NCBI GenBank assembly: GCA_035295225.1
Contig: DATGJI010000023.1
Coordinates: forward strand, 114,078 to 178,077
Direction of reading: 5' to 3'
DNA from: Candidatus Eremiobacteraceae bacterium
Lineage (GTDB): Bacteria; Vulcanimicrobiota; Vulcanimicrobiia; Eremiobacterales; Eremiobacteraceae
DNA length: 64,000 bases
In this document: positions 16,768-24,732 of the stretch, piece after piece
How positions within the stretch are numbered: position 1 is the first letter of the stretch
Layout of the letters: every line of letters starts with the position of its first letter
The notes under the pieces: model-generated
Seen by the model: only the letters and a program-made list of their open reading frames with translations
The model's database searches: none
Told to the model about the DNA's origin: nothing
Made by a program: the position numbers and the translations under genes

Positions 16768-17837
16768 CACGATGCGCGCCGCCGCTTGACCGTCTCCTCT
16801 GCCGCGCGCGCGATCGCATGCCACAGCTTGTCGGCGCCATTGCGCACGACGTCGTCGGCCGGCAGACCCGTTTCGAGTTCAGCCGCGGCGATCGCCTCGC
16901 GCGCCTCCGGCTCGGCCAAACCGGCGGTGTTCAGCGCGATCGCCGCGCAACGCGCCCGCTTGACGCGCGCCAAGATCTGCTCGTGATCGCGGGCGAGGTC
17001 GCGCAACGACGGTATCGCAACGTCGAAGTCTTCGATCGTCTGCTGGCCCGCGCGGTGGCAGAGCACCAAAAGGTCAGGTGCGCTTCCGTACATGAGTCCG
17101 AGCGTAACGGGCCCATAGGCCGGGTGATGGATCGCGCCTTGACCTTCCACGAGCGTGATGTCGGTGCCGGGCGAGACGCCCGTGACCAACTGCTCCGCGG
17201 CGCCGGTGACGAAATCCGATATCACGCGATCGACCGAGATGCCCGAACCGGCGATCATGATGCCGGTTTGGCCGGTCGCCACGAATTCCGGTCGTGCGCC
17301 GGCCGCGCGTCCGGCCTGCTCGAGTTCCAGCATCACGGTCATCTTGCCGATCGCGCAATCGCTGCCCACCGCGAGCACGACGACCTGCGGAACGCTGTAT
17401 GCCGCACCCGAGAATATCGGGATCGGCTCGGGCGGCCGGCGCACATCCCAGAATTGCGCACCGGTCCTCTTCGCGCGGCCCGAGAACTCCGGATCGTCGG
17501 CGAGGAATTCGTGCAGCCCGCTCACGATCTCCAAGCGCGCTTCGATGGCGTCGAGAACCCGCGGCCGGAATGCCGCCGGCAAGAAACCGCCGGCGTTCGC
17601 GACGCCGATGAGCAGTGATGTGGGAGAAAATGCAAGCGCCTCGGCCACGCTCGCGACGATCGGCGCGTCGCAGCGCACGTGCGGATGGAGCTCGTTCACG
17701 CGACGGCCGGCAGCGGTCGTGTCGATGACCGCGACCACGTCGTCTCGCCCGTAACGCATAACGCCGAACGCCGTCTTCGCATGACGATCGGCTATGAAAC
17801 CCTCGGTGAGAACCGCGTAACGCCGGTGCGTCGGCAT
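16767..17837 (-). CDS. DUF1611 protein, DgcN-like (putative D-glutamate N-acetyltransferase)
   Basis: A 356-residue protein matching DUF1611: an N-terminal Rossmann-like part (about 1-145) and a C-terminal P-loop domain with VGSDCAIGKMTVMLEL (about 160-175) and VEGQGAIHHPAYG. Proteins of this family next to an enolase-superfamily epimerase have been described as DgcN, which acetylates D-glutamate before racemisation by DgcA. ATG 17837 is chosen because family similarity begins there; a 100-codon upstream extension overlaps the epimerase gene. It begins 8 nt after the epimerase stop. Confidence 0.75.
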   Translation of the reverse strand: MPTHRRYAVLTEGFIADRHAKTAFGVMRYGRDDVVAVIDTTAAGRRVNELHPHVRCDAPIVASVAEALAFSPTSLLIGVANAGGFLPAAFRPRVLDAIEARLEIVSGLHEFLADDPEFSGRAKRTGAQFWDVRRPPEPIPIFSGAAYSVPQVVVLAVGSDCAIGKMTVMLELEQAGRAAGARPEFVATGQTGIMIAGSGISVDRVISDFVTGAAEQLVTGVSPGTDITLVEGQGAIHHPAYGPVTLGLMYGSAPDLLVLCHRAGQQTIEDFDVAIPSLRDLARDHEQILARVKRARCAAIALNTAGLAEPEAREAIAAAELETGLPADDVVRNGADKLWHAIARAAEETVKRRRAS

Positions 17838-17845
17838 GGCTTGAT

Positions 17846-18859
17846 TTACGCCGCTTTGCGCGGTCGCACCCCTAGCCCCGGCGCAGTGGGCAGACGCATT
17901 TGCCCGCCGTCGTAGAGCAAGCCGGCGTACGGATCGTCCGTGATGAGCAGCGGACCATCGAGGTCTGCGTAATCCACCATCGGCGATAGCTGCGCCGCCG
18001 CGGTGCACAATATCGACGACTCGATCATGCAGCCGAGCATGATCTTCATCCCCATAGCTCGCGCCGCGTGGATCATCCGGATGGCTTCGCGCATGCCGCC
18101 GCATTTCACAAGTTTGATGTTGATCGCATCGACGCAACCAAAAAGCGGCGCGAGATCATCAAGCGTAAGGCAATCCTCGTCCGCCATGATCGGCACGCCG
18201 GCATTTTCGCGCACGTATCGCAGCCCGGCGGGATTGCCGGCGGCGATGGGTTGCTCGCAGAATTCGAGATCGAAACGCCGGAGGTCACGCAAATGACTGA
18301 CCGCTTCTTCAGGGGTCCACGCTTCGTTCGCATCCACACGGATGATGCCGCGATAGACGGAGCGCATGGCCTCAAGCGCCGCGATCTCATTGCCCGCGCC
18401 CACTTTGACTTTGAGGATGGGCATGTCGAGCGCTTCGCGCGTCTTGCTCAGCATTTTTTCCACGTCATCGATGCCGATCGTGAACGACGTCTGCAGCGCC
18501 TTCGCCGGATCCAAGCCGAGGAGACCGTACACGGGTATTCCAAGGCGCCTGCCGACCCAATCGTGCAGGGCGAGATCCAAGGCGCACATCGCGCCGCGTT
18601 GGTCAGATGGAAGTTTGCCCAGCACTTCGTCGATATGCCAGAGGTTCGCGCAAGTCAGGTCGAGTTGGCGCAGCTGGCGCTCGACAAGACCAGCATTTTC
18701 GCCATAGCGTTCTATCGGGGCGGATTCGCCGACCGCATCGATGCCGTCGGCGCTCAGGCGCAGAAGAAGCGTCTGCGCGACGTCTTCTGACGAGCGCGCG
18801 ATCGTGAACGTGTGGCGCAAGTGCATGACCAGCGTTTCATATTGAAGCGTAGGCGTCAT
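17846..18859 (-). CDS. Enolase-superfamily epimerase (dipeptide epimerase / DgcA-like)
   Basis: A 337-residue member of the muconate-lactonising subgroup. The catalytic pair is clear: LKVKVG (KxK) on one face and KLVKCGG on the other, with metal ligands in VDANEAW, CEQPI and ADEDC. Such enzymes are L-Ala-D/L-Glu epimerases in murein-peptide recycling or, beside DUF1611 proteins, N-acetyl-D-glutamate racemase (DgcA). The pairing here favours the latter or a closely related role. ATG 18859 fits the family N terminus. It is first in the minus-strand operon. Confidence 0.85.
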   Translation of the reverse strand: MTPTLQYETLVMHLRHTFTIARSSEDVAQTLLLRLSADGIDAVGESAPIERYGENAGLVERQLRQLDLTCANLWHIDEVLGKLPSDQRGAMCALDLALHDWVGRRLGIPVYGLLGLDPAKALQTSFTIGIDDVEKMLSKTREALDMPILKVKVGAGNEIAALEAMRSVYRGIIRVDANEAWTPEEAVSHLRDLRRFDLEFCEQPIAAGNPAGLRYVRENAGVPIMADEDCLTLDDLAPLFGCVDAINIKLVKCGGMREAIRMIHAARAMGMKIMLGCMIESSILCTAAAQLSPMVDYADLDGPLLITDDPYAGLLYDGGQMRLPTAPGLGVRPRKAA

Positions 18860-18944
18860 GCGCCCTGAGATTGGGGGGCGCCGCACCAACCTCCCTTCGC
18901 TTTTGTCAAGACTTGTTTTCGTTTATGCGGCGTGTTAGGGTGAA

Positions 18945-19154
18945 GCCCTAAAGCGCGGTTGCGCTCCCTGCGGTGTACGTCAGCCTGTCTCGTGTTTGAA
19001 CCACAAACAACACGAGAGGGAGCCGAACTCCGGGCGTCTTGTGCAAGCCCTCCTCGAAGAGGGAAGCCTTCCGGCGCTTGGGTCAGCACCCACCTGCTAA
19101 AGCGGGTTCGATCTCCGGCAGGCAACGGCTCAATGGGGAGCTCGATCGCGAAGG
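18945..19154 (+). ncRNA. ssrS: 6S RNA (RNA polymerase-sigma70 regulator)
   Basis: Lies in a 330-nt gene-free gap and ends in a terminator. A closing stem pairs CGCGGTT (about 18955) with GATCGCG (19144-19150), and GCTCCC with GGGAGC inside it. A 5' bubble holds the hairpin CTCGTGTT/AACACGAG (18989-19016). GCAAGCCCTCCTCGAAGAGG then AAGCCTT matches the E. coli 6S apical arm (GCATGCTCGG..CCGAGAAGCCTT), and CACCTGCTAAAGCGGGTTCGA matches its 3' bubble CACCTTGAACC..GGGTTC, in the same order. E. coli 6S is about 184 nt. Ends are approximate. A possible promoter is TTGTTT-17-TAGGGT (18914-18942). Confidence 0.82.
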
Positions 19155-19187
19155 AAGGGGCCGGCTTTATGCCGGCCCTTCTTATTT
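19155..19187 (+). terminator. Intrinsic terminator of the 6S RNA
   Basis: Stem AAGGGGCCGGC / GCCGGCCCTT with loop TTTAT, about 10 pairs with one bulge or G-U, followed by the U-rich CTTATTT. It begins right after the 6S closing stem. It closely resembles the hairpin at 12925 and belongs to the same repeat-like family (stem GGCCGRC, loop TTYAT). On the other strand it could also end the small membrane protein gene. Confidence 0.8.
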
Positions 19188-19363
19188 CACAATTTGTTTT
19201 TCGCGTCATAATCGCTTGCGGGGCGCCAAAAGCGGAACATCGCAAGCAGCGTGAGCCACGCAGCGATGTAACAGGCGTACCTGCCGGTATCACCATACTC
19301 TCCCGCATTCGCGTAGAAATAGAAAAAACCACAAATCCCGACCAGTACCACGACTAGGCGCAC
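19187..19363 (-). CDS. Small two-helix membrane protein, unknown function
   Basis: A 58-residue frame starting at GTG 19363, one base after the TGA of the upstream TIM-barrel gene. It has two hydrophobic stretches, LVVVLVGICGFFYFY and YACYIAAWLTLLAMFRFW, joined by an acidic loop and followed by a charged tail ending DAKNKL. I do not recognise a family. The tight spacing supports co-transcription with the upstream gene. A start at ATG 19423, overlapping the upstream gene, is possible but less likely. Coding status is likely, not certain. Confidence 0.5.
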   Translation of the reverse strand: MRLVVVLVGICGFFYFYANAGEYGDTGRYACYIAAWLTLLAMFRFWRPASDYDAKNKL

Positions 19364-19364
19364 G

Positions 19365-20108
19365 TCACGGGACTGCGGCCTTTCCGTCGGGTTGTCTGCG
19401 CCACGCCGCGATGAGAGCTTCAAAACGACCGACGGCGAGCTGCTCGCCGACCAGCGCGATGAAACCTCGATAGCCTGAACTGCGAATCACATCGATTGAC
19501 CGCCGGTCATCCGAACGCGCAGTCACGAGGACTGTTTCATCGAGGAGCGCGCGAAAATCGGTGCTCTTGTCGCCGGCCAAGTCCTCCGCACGCGTCGCGA
19601 TGCGGAGCCATGCAGAGTCGCATTCTTTTTGCGCTCGTTTCATGTCGGCGGGCGACGCGACCAACGACCCTTCGTCCCCGCGTTCGAGTGCGAGCGTGAT
19701 ATTCGCGCGCTTGGCGTCGACGCACGCCGCCTTCAGACCGCGGATGAGCTCGCGCCAGGCGATACCTGGTGATCCGTCGGGTACGCCCGCGACCGAAAAA
19801 CGCAACAGCGGTGAGCCCAGCTCGGCCGCATGACCGATCCACGGCAGAAAACCCGCCACGGACGCATCTATATCGGCGCCGCCAAGGGCTACGGGCGACC
19901 GTACGCCTGCGACGGTCAGGCATCGGTCCGCGCAGAGCTTCTTCAATTGCGCGAGATAGTCGCCGTCCGTGCGCGGAAAATACGCCCCGTCGAACTCGAC
20001 GCCGTCGACATCGAGCTCGCTTGCGCAGACGTCGATCCACTCCAACTGCGTAAGCGCGCCATTGTCGAGCGCTCGGCCGAACGCCGCCGTGCTGCAGCAG
20101 AGCTTCAT
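19365..20108 (-). CDS. Xylose isomerase-like TIM-barrel protein (sugar phosphate isomerase/epimerase family)
   Basis: A 247-residue protein of the AP-endonuclease-2/xylose-isomerase-like TIM-barrel fold. Seen: LCCSTAAFGRAL at strand 1, DGVEFDGAYF at strand 2, and ITLALERGDEG where the family usually has a metal-binding Glu. Members include sugar epimerases, inosose dehydratases and hydroxypyruvate isomerases; the sequence does not point to one. It starts 59 nt from the divergent phosphatase gene, so that gap should hold both promoters. Confidence 0.7.
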   Translation of the reverse strand: MKLCCSTAAFGRALDNGALTQLEWIDVCASELDVDGVEFDGAYFPRTDGDYLAQLKKLCADRCLTVAGVRSPVALGGADIDASVAGFLPWIGHAAELGSPLLRFSVAGVPDGSPGIAWRELIRGLKAACVDAKRANITLALERGDEGSLVASPADMKRAQKECDSAWLRIATRAEDLAGDKSTDFRALLDETVLVTARSDDRRSIDVIRSSGYRGFIALVGEQLAVGRFEALIAAWRRQPDGKAAVP

Positions 20109-20167
20109 GCCCGCGCGTTCTGCGCGCTTGATGCGTTCTCCTAACGGCGTCGTAGGTCACGCGCTCG

Positions 20168-20677
20168 ATGGATACGAACGGTCGGCCGATGACCGAGGGA
20201 CGCGTTCGTCTACTTTTCGTTTGCAGCGGCAACATCTGCCGAAGCCCGCTTGCGCAGGTCATGGCGCACGCGGCATTGCGCGAAGCGGATGTCGACGCGG
20301 TGGTGGAGAGCTGCGGCACAGCCGCGATCGACGGTCTATCCGCCGAAGCCGGGGCGCGCCGGCAAGCGGAATCGATCGGACTGTCGCTGGACGCGCATCA
20401 TGCGCAGCCGATGACGCGAGAATTGATCGCCAACTCGTCGCTGGTCGTCTGCGTCACCGATCGTCATCGCGATTATCTCCACCGTTTCTTCCCCGAAGCG
20501 AAAGCGAAGATCGTCAGCTTCGACAGCGTGACCGGCATGGGAGACATTCCGGACCCTTACGGTGGAACCGAGTCGGATTACCGTGACGTGCGCGAACAAC
20601 TGGCGAAAGGCATGCCGAAAATCGTCGCCGCATTGACCGGTCAAAAAGGTCGCTCCCACAGACGCAAGCGAACGTAA
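20168..20677 (+). CDS. Low-molecular-weight protein tyrosine/arginine phosphatase
   Basis: A 169-residue LMW-PTP. The P-loop FVCSGNICRSPLAQ gives nucleophile C19 and R25, and the general acid is in DIPDPYGG. In Bacillus the corresponding gene (ywlE, arginine phosphatase) sits just before rpiB (ywlF), glyA and upp, as here. Tyrosine versus arginine specificity cannot be read reliably. The start is ATG 20168 or 20189; the second removes a short non-conserved lead. It is the first gene of a long plus-strand run. Confidence 0.88.
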   Translation: MDTNGRPMTEGRVRLLFVCSGNICRSPLAQVMAHAALREADVDAVVESCGTAAIDGLSAEAGARRQAESIGLSLDAHHAQPMTRELIANSSLVVCVTDRHRDYLHRFFPEAKAKIVSFDSVTGMGDIPDPYGGTESDYRDVREQLAKGMPKIVAALTGQKGRSHRRKRT

Positions 20678-20689
20678 CGGCTCTGACTT

Positions 20690-21172
20690 ATGAGCGCAAA
20701 ACATCTCCGCATCGCCGTCGGCGCCGACCACGCGGGCTTTCTCTATAAGACGCAGATCGCCGCCGTGCTGCGCGAACTCGGACACGAAGTCGTGGACTTC
20801 GGCACGTACTCCACGGACCCGGTCGACTATCCGCCCATCGGGTTCAAGGTAGGTGAAGCTGTCGGGCGCGGCGAGTTCGACCGCGGCGTGCTCGTGTGCG
20901 GCTCGAGTCTCGGCATCGCGATCGCGGCGAACAAGGTGCATGGCGTTCGTGCCGTCTGCATCGCCGAACCGTACTCCGCACGCCTCAGCCGTCAGCACAA
21001 CCATGCGAACATCATCTGCTTCGGCGAGCGTCTCACCGGTTGGGAGATGGTCGTGGAGTGTTTGCACGTCTGGCTCGATACGGAAGCCGAGGGCGGCAGG
21101 CACGAACGCCGAGTCAAAGAGCTCGATGACTACGACCAGACCGTCGCCGCCGCGCAGGGAGAAAACGCTTGA
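20690..21172 (+). CDS. rpiB: Ribose 5-phosphate isomerase B
   Basis: Interconverts ribose 5-phosphate and ribulose 5-phosphate in the pentose phosphate pathway. The 160-residue RpiB/LacAB protein shows [12 protein letters not shown] at the N terminus, [20 protein letters not shown] with C70 at the catalytic base position (E. coli-type Cys), and [15 protein letters not shown]. Length is normal. It follows the phosphatase by 12 nt and overlaps the glyA TTG start by 4 nt (TTGA). Confidence 0.93.
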   Translation: MSAKHLRIAVGADHAGFLYKTQIAAVLRELGHEVVDFGTYSTDPVDYPPIGFKVGEAVGRGEFDRGVLVCGSSLGIAIAANKVHGVRAVCIAEPYSARLSRQHNHANIICFGERLTGWEMVVECLHVWLDTEAEGGRHERRVKELDDYDQTVAAAQGENA

Positions 21173-22422
21173 ACGCGCGGCTGCTCGAGGCCGGAGTACT
21201 TGCTGCGCAAGATCCGGCGGTCTACGACGCCATCGCAAAAGAAGAAGAACGCCAGAGCAAAAATCTTGAGCTGATCGCATCCGAGAACTACGTCAGCGCC
21301 GCGGTTCGCGAAGCGGCAGCCTCCGTGCTGACGAACAAGTACGCCGAGGGCTATCCGGGCAAGCGGTACTACGGCGGCTGCGAATACGTGGACGTCATCG
21401 AGACGCTGGCCATGGAGCGCCTGAAGCAGCTCTTCGGCGTCGAATATGCCAACGTGCAGCCCCACTCGGGCGCGCAGGCCAACATGGCGGTCTACTTCTC
21501 TGCGCTGAAACCGGGCGACGTCATCATGGGCACGGCGCTCGACCATGGCGGCCACCTCACGCATGGCAGCAAAGTCAACTTCAGCGGCAAGTTGTATGAC
21601 GTCGTGCCGTACATGGTGGACGCGAAGACCGAGCGGTTCGATTACGATTCGATACGCGCGATAGCGCGCGAGCGCAAGCCGAAGATGTTGGTGGCGGGCT
21701 GGAGCGCTTACTCACGGACCGTGGATTGGAAGGCGTTCGCCGATATCGCGCACGAGGTCGGCGCCCTGCTCTTCACCGACATCGCGCACGTCGCCGGACT
21801 TGTCTGCACCGGTTTGTATCCGTCTCCGGTCGGCCACGCCGACTACGTCACGACGACCACGCACAAGACGCTGCGCGGACCGCGCGGCGGTGTCGTCATG
21901 TGCAACGGAGAGCTCGGCAAAGGCATTTCAAAGACCACGTTCCCGGGCATTCAGGGCGGGCCGCTCATGCACATCATCGCGGCCAAAGCGGTCGCGTTCG
22001 CCGAAGCGTTGCGGCCCGAGTTCTCGGACTACGCGCGTCAAGTCGTCAGCAATGCGCGCACGCTGGCGGAAACGCTGCAAGCCGGCGGCGTACGCATCGT
22101 CACCGGTGGAACCGATAATCACCTGATGCTCGTGGATGTCTCGTCGCGCGGCTTGACCGGCAAGGATGTGGAAGTCTACCTTGATGAGATCGGGGTGACG
22201 GTCAATAAGAACACGATACCTTTCGATAAGAATCCGCCTTCGGTCGCGAGCGGCGTGCGCGTCGGCACGCCGGCTGTCACGACGCGCGGCATGAAAGAGG
22301 CGGAGATGCGCGAGATCGGTGCGATCATGATCGCCGCCATGGACGACATGAGCAGCCGGGCGCGCGTCGATGCGTTGCGTTCGCGCGTCTACGGACTGAC
22401 GTCGCAATTCGGCGTGCCGTAA
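21169..22422 (+). CDS. glyA: Serine hydroxymethyltransferase
   Basis: PLP enzyme converting serine plus tetrahydrofolate to glycine plus methylene-THF. It has 417 residues, normal for the family. The PLP lysine is K233 in [25 protein letters not shown] and [15 protein letters not shown] are the substrate loops. Two small departures are seen: FTDIAHVAG instead of the usual (V/M)DMAHIAG, and [12 protein letters not shown] for AGASAYPR. The TTG start overlaps rpiB. Upstream of upp it keeps the order seen in Bacillus. Confidence 0.95.
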   Translation: MNARLLEAGVLAAQDPAVYDAIAKEEERQSKNLELIASENYVSAAVREAAASVLTNKYAEGYPGKRYYGGCEYVDVIETLAMERLKQLFGVEYANVQPHSGAQANMAVYFSALKPGDVIMGTALDHGGHLTHGSKVNFSGKLYDVVPYMVDAKTERFDYDSIRAIARERKPKMLVAGWSAYSRTVDWKAFADIAHEVGALLFTDIAHVAGLVCTGLYPSPVGHADYVTTTTHKTLRGPRGGVVMCNGELGKGISKTTFPGIQGGPLMHIIAAKAVAFAEALRPEFSDYARQVVSNARTLAETLQAGGVRIVTGGTDNHLMLVDVSSRGLTGKDVEVYLDEIGVTVNKNTIPFDKNPPSVASGVRVGTPAVTTRGMKEAEMREIGAIMIAAMDDMSSRARVDALRSRVYGLTSQFGVP

Positions 22423-22451
22423 GGCACGAGCGGACGAGAGCAGCACACATC

Positions 22452-23138
22452 GTGGAGCCGCGCGAGTTCCCCAATCTCACGGTGCTGTCGCATCCGCTCG
22501 TGGACGACAAGCTGGGACGACTGCGCGACGCCGCCACATCGCATAAAGAATTCCGCGAGCTGTGCACGGAGCTCGCGACGCTGCTCGCCTATCCTGCGAC
22601 GGAAGATCTTGAGACGCGGGAGACCCGCGTCGCCACACCGGTGGACTGGGCAGCGGCGAAATCGCTCGTGAGCGTTCCTTTGCTCGTGCCGATCCTGCGC
22701 GCCGGACTCGGTCTCGTGCCCGGCTTTCATGCGCTCCTGCCGCAAGCGCAAGTCGCGCACGTCGGCATGTATCGCGACCCGGATTCATTGCAGGCGGTCG
22801 CATACTACGCGAACCTGCCCGACGATCTTCGCGGCCGTCGCGCGTTTGTGCTCGACCCGATGCTTGCCACCGGCGGCTCGGCGGTCGCCACCATCGATCT
22901 CCTCGTCGATCGCGGCGCGCGCCCGACCGACATCGTGGTCATCACGTTGATCGCCGCGCCTGAAGGATGCGGCGTCGTCGCAGGCGCGCACCCAGAAGTC
23001 AAGGTCTTCACGTGCGCGCTCGATCGTCACCTCAACGCGCACGGTTACATCGTGCCGGGCTTGGGCGATGCGGGCGATCGGCTGTTCGGGCGGGGCGCCG
23101 GCCGCAAGCCGGAGACGCACGGCGGCCGAGCGACATGA
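22452..23138 (+). CDS. upp: Uracil phosphoribosyltransferase
   Basis: Salvages uracil to UMP with PRPP. A 228-residue protein from a GTG start; NLTVLSHPLVDDKLGRLRD is the family N terminus, LDPMLATGGSAVATID the PRPP loop, and DRHLNAHGYIVPGLGDAGDR the uracil-binding C-terminal block. A 15-20 residue Gly/Arg tail extends past the usual end. It follows glyA by 29 nt and overlaps the dCMP deaminase start (ATGA), making a pyrimidine nucleotide pair. Confidence 0.95.
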   Translation: MEPREFPNLTVLSHPLVDDKLGRLRDAATSHKEFRELCTELATLLAYPATEDLETRETRVATPVDWAAAKSLVSVPLLVPILRAGLGLVPGFHALLPQAQVAHVGMYRDPDSLQAVAYYANLPDDLRGRRAFVLDPMLATGGSAVATIDLLVDRGARPTDIVVITLIAAPEGCGVVAGAHPEVKVFTCALDRHLNAHGYIVPGLGDAGDRLFGRGAGRKPETHGGRAT

Positions 23139-23569
23139 CGGCGGCCAGCGAACGGCCATCGTGGGACGCCTATTTCATGGCGATCGCCCACGCGGTGGCA
23201 TCGCGCTCCACGTGTTCGCGTCGCTCCGTCGGCGCGATCATCGTGAAGGACAAGCGGATCCTCACGACCGGCTACAACGGAGCGCCCATCGGTTTGCGGC
23301 ACTGCGATCACACCGACGGCGGTGACATGCTGCACGGCCACTGCGCGCGCTCCACGCACGCGGAGCAGAACGCGATCGTCCAAGCAAGCCGGCACGGCGT
23401 CGCGATCTCAGGCAGCACGCTCTATTGCACGGCGAGCGCATGCCTGACGTGCGCCAAACTGCTCGTGAACGGCGGCATCACGCGAATCGTCTACGATGAT
23501 CCATACCCCGACGACTTGGCCGTCGCCATGTTCCGCGAGGCGCAGATACAAGTGGACCGCTTCTCGTGA
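23135..23569 (+). CDS. dCMP deaminase (ComEB-like)
   Basis: Zinc deaminase converting dCMP to dUMP, feeding dTMP synthesis. A 144-residue protein from ATG 23135, which overlaps the upp stop; a longer upstream frame is rejected as upp sequence. The zinc site is THAEQNAI (His and catalytic Glu) plus SACLTCAKLL, the family's PCxxC with Pro replaced by Ala. WDAYFMAIAHAVASRSTCSRR and GYNGAPIG are typical of the dCMP deaminase/ComEB group. The stop overlaps the GTG start of the next gene. Confidence 0.88.
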   Translation: MTAASERPSWDAYFMAIAHAVASRSTCSRRSVGAIIVKDKRILTTGYNGAPIGLRHCDHTDGGDMLHGHCARSTHAEQNAIVQASRHGVAISGSTLYCTASACLTCAKLLVNGGITRIVYDDPYPDDLAVAMFREAQIQVDRFS

Positions 23570-24732
23570 TCGTTCTGACGACGACAACGCTTGCCCCGGC
23601 CGTGACGACCACGCCTGTAGGGCGGACCTTTACGGTCCGCCCGGCCGACCTTAAAGGTCGGCCCCACATCGGCGCTGCCACCGTCCACCATGCAGCGCCG
23701 GGCATCCAGTCGCTCCCCGGCGACGTGAATATCGGCTGGCTGTGCGCGATAACGTTTGTGCTTGCTGCGATCGCGTGCGCCGTCGTCACGCCGCTCGTCC
23801 GGCGTATGGCGTTTCGCGTCGGCGTGTTCGATGAGCCCGACGGCGAACGCCGCGTGCATACCGAGCCGACGCCCAGGCTCGGCGGCATCGCGATCTTCTT
23901 GGGTTTCATGCTTGCGCTCTTCACCACGCTGAATTTCGCGCTGACGCATTCGTACGTCATCCATCATTATTTGGATACGCCCGATCTCGCGCATCTCATC
24001 GGCCTGCTGTTCGGCGGCACGTTGATGATGGGCGTCGGATTGTGGGATGACATCATGGCGATGCGTCCGCGGCGCAAGTTCCTCGCACAGTTCGTGGTCT
24101 CGCTCGTCACGATCGTCATGTACGGCTTCACGATCGATCAGATCAAAGTGCCGCATTTCGGTCTTGTGGACTTCGGATGGTTCGCCGTGCCGTTCTCGAT
24201 CTTCTGGTACATGGGCATGGTGAACGCGATCAATTTCCTCGACGGCTTGGACGGCCTCGTGGCCGGCGTCACGCTGATCTCTTCGATAACGATGCTCATC
24301 GTCTCGGTCTGGAAGGGCCAGTATCTCGTCGCGATCACGATGGCGGCGCTCGCCGGCTCCGCCGCCGGATTTCTGCCGTTCAACTATAATCCGGCGCGCA
24401 TCTTCATGGGCGATGGCGGATCGCTCTTCATCGGATTCGTCCTCGCCAGCGCCGCAGTCGAAGGACGCGCGAAAGGTGCGATCGCTATCTCACTCGTTCT
24501 GCCGTTCCTCATCATCTTGGCGTTCCCGATCCTCGACACGGCGAACGTCATCGTCAAACGGCTGCGCGCCGGCACGCCGCTCTTCGCCGCAGATCGCAGC
24601 CACACACACCACCGGCTGCTCGATCTCGGTCTATCCCAGCGGGCTGCCGTCAACGTCATCTATGCGGTGTGCGGGGCGCTCTGCGCGATCGTGCTCGTTC
24701 TCGCCCGACCAGGTGGCCCGCACCTGTTTTGA
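23566..24732 (+). CDS. WecA/MraY-family polyprenyl-phosphate sugar-1-phosphate transferase
   Basis: Integral membrane enzyme moving a sugar-1-phosphate (GlcNAc-1-P in WecA/TagO) to undecaprenyl phosphate, the first step of surface glycan synthesis. About ten hydrophobic segments lie between residues 50 and 388. Family motifs are MGVGLWDDI, NAINFLDGLDGLVAG, IFMGDGGSLF and the cytosolic HTHHRLLDLGL. The HTHHR motif and the following wecB point to WecA/TagO rather than MraY. The GTG at 23566 gives a 50-residue lead that contains a palindromic repeat (23616-23668) and may not be needed for function. Confidence 0.85.
   Translation: MIVLTTTTLAPAVTTTPVGRTFTVRPADLKGRPHIGAATVHHAAPGIQSLPGDVNIGWLCAITFVLAAIACAVVTPLVRRMAFRVGVFDEPDGERRVHTEPTPRLGGIAIFLGFMLALFTTLNFALTHSYVIHHYLDTPDLAHLIGLLFGGTLMMGVGLWDDIMAMRPRRKFLAQFVVSLVTIVMYGFTIDQIKVPHFGLVDFGWFAVPFSIFWYMGMVNAINFLDGLDGLVAGVTLISSITMLIVSVWKGQYLVAITMAALAGSAAGFLPFNYNPARIFMGDGGSLFIGFVLASAAVEGRAKGAIAISLVLPFLIILAFPILDTANVIVKRLRAGTPLFAADRSHTHHRLLDLGLSQRAAVNVIYAVCGALCAIVLVLARPGGPHLF
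23616..23668. repeat. Composite palindromic repeat inside the wecA-like gene
   Basis: Two hairpins in tandem: GCGGACC-TTTAC-GGTCCGC, then GGCCGACC-TTAAA-GGTCGGCC. The pair is bounded by TGTAGGG at the left and CCCACA at the right, like terminal inverted repeats. It is read in frame as VGRTFTVRPADLKGRPHIG in the N-terminal lead of the wecA-like protein, before the first membrane helix. Other members lie at 26089, 31500, 37529 and 41953. Confidence 0.85.

Noticed and set aside
17838..18137. A 100-codon N-terminal extension of the DUF1611 protein
   Set aside because: It overlaps the epimerase gene, is His/Arg-rich, and family similarity begins at ATG 17837.
19100..19125. T-arm-like GGGTTCGATC suggesting a tRNA or tmRNA
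   Set aside because: No acceptor stem, CCA end, anticodon arm or tmRNA start sequence is present; the motif fits the 3' side of the 6S central bubble.
18856..19332. Minus- and plus-strand open frames across the 18.9-19.3 kb gap
   Set aside because: They overlap the structured 6S RNA, show no protein features and change frame relative to neighbours.
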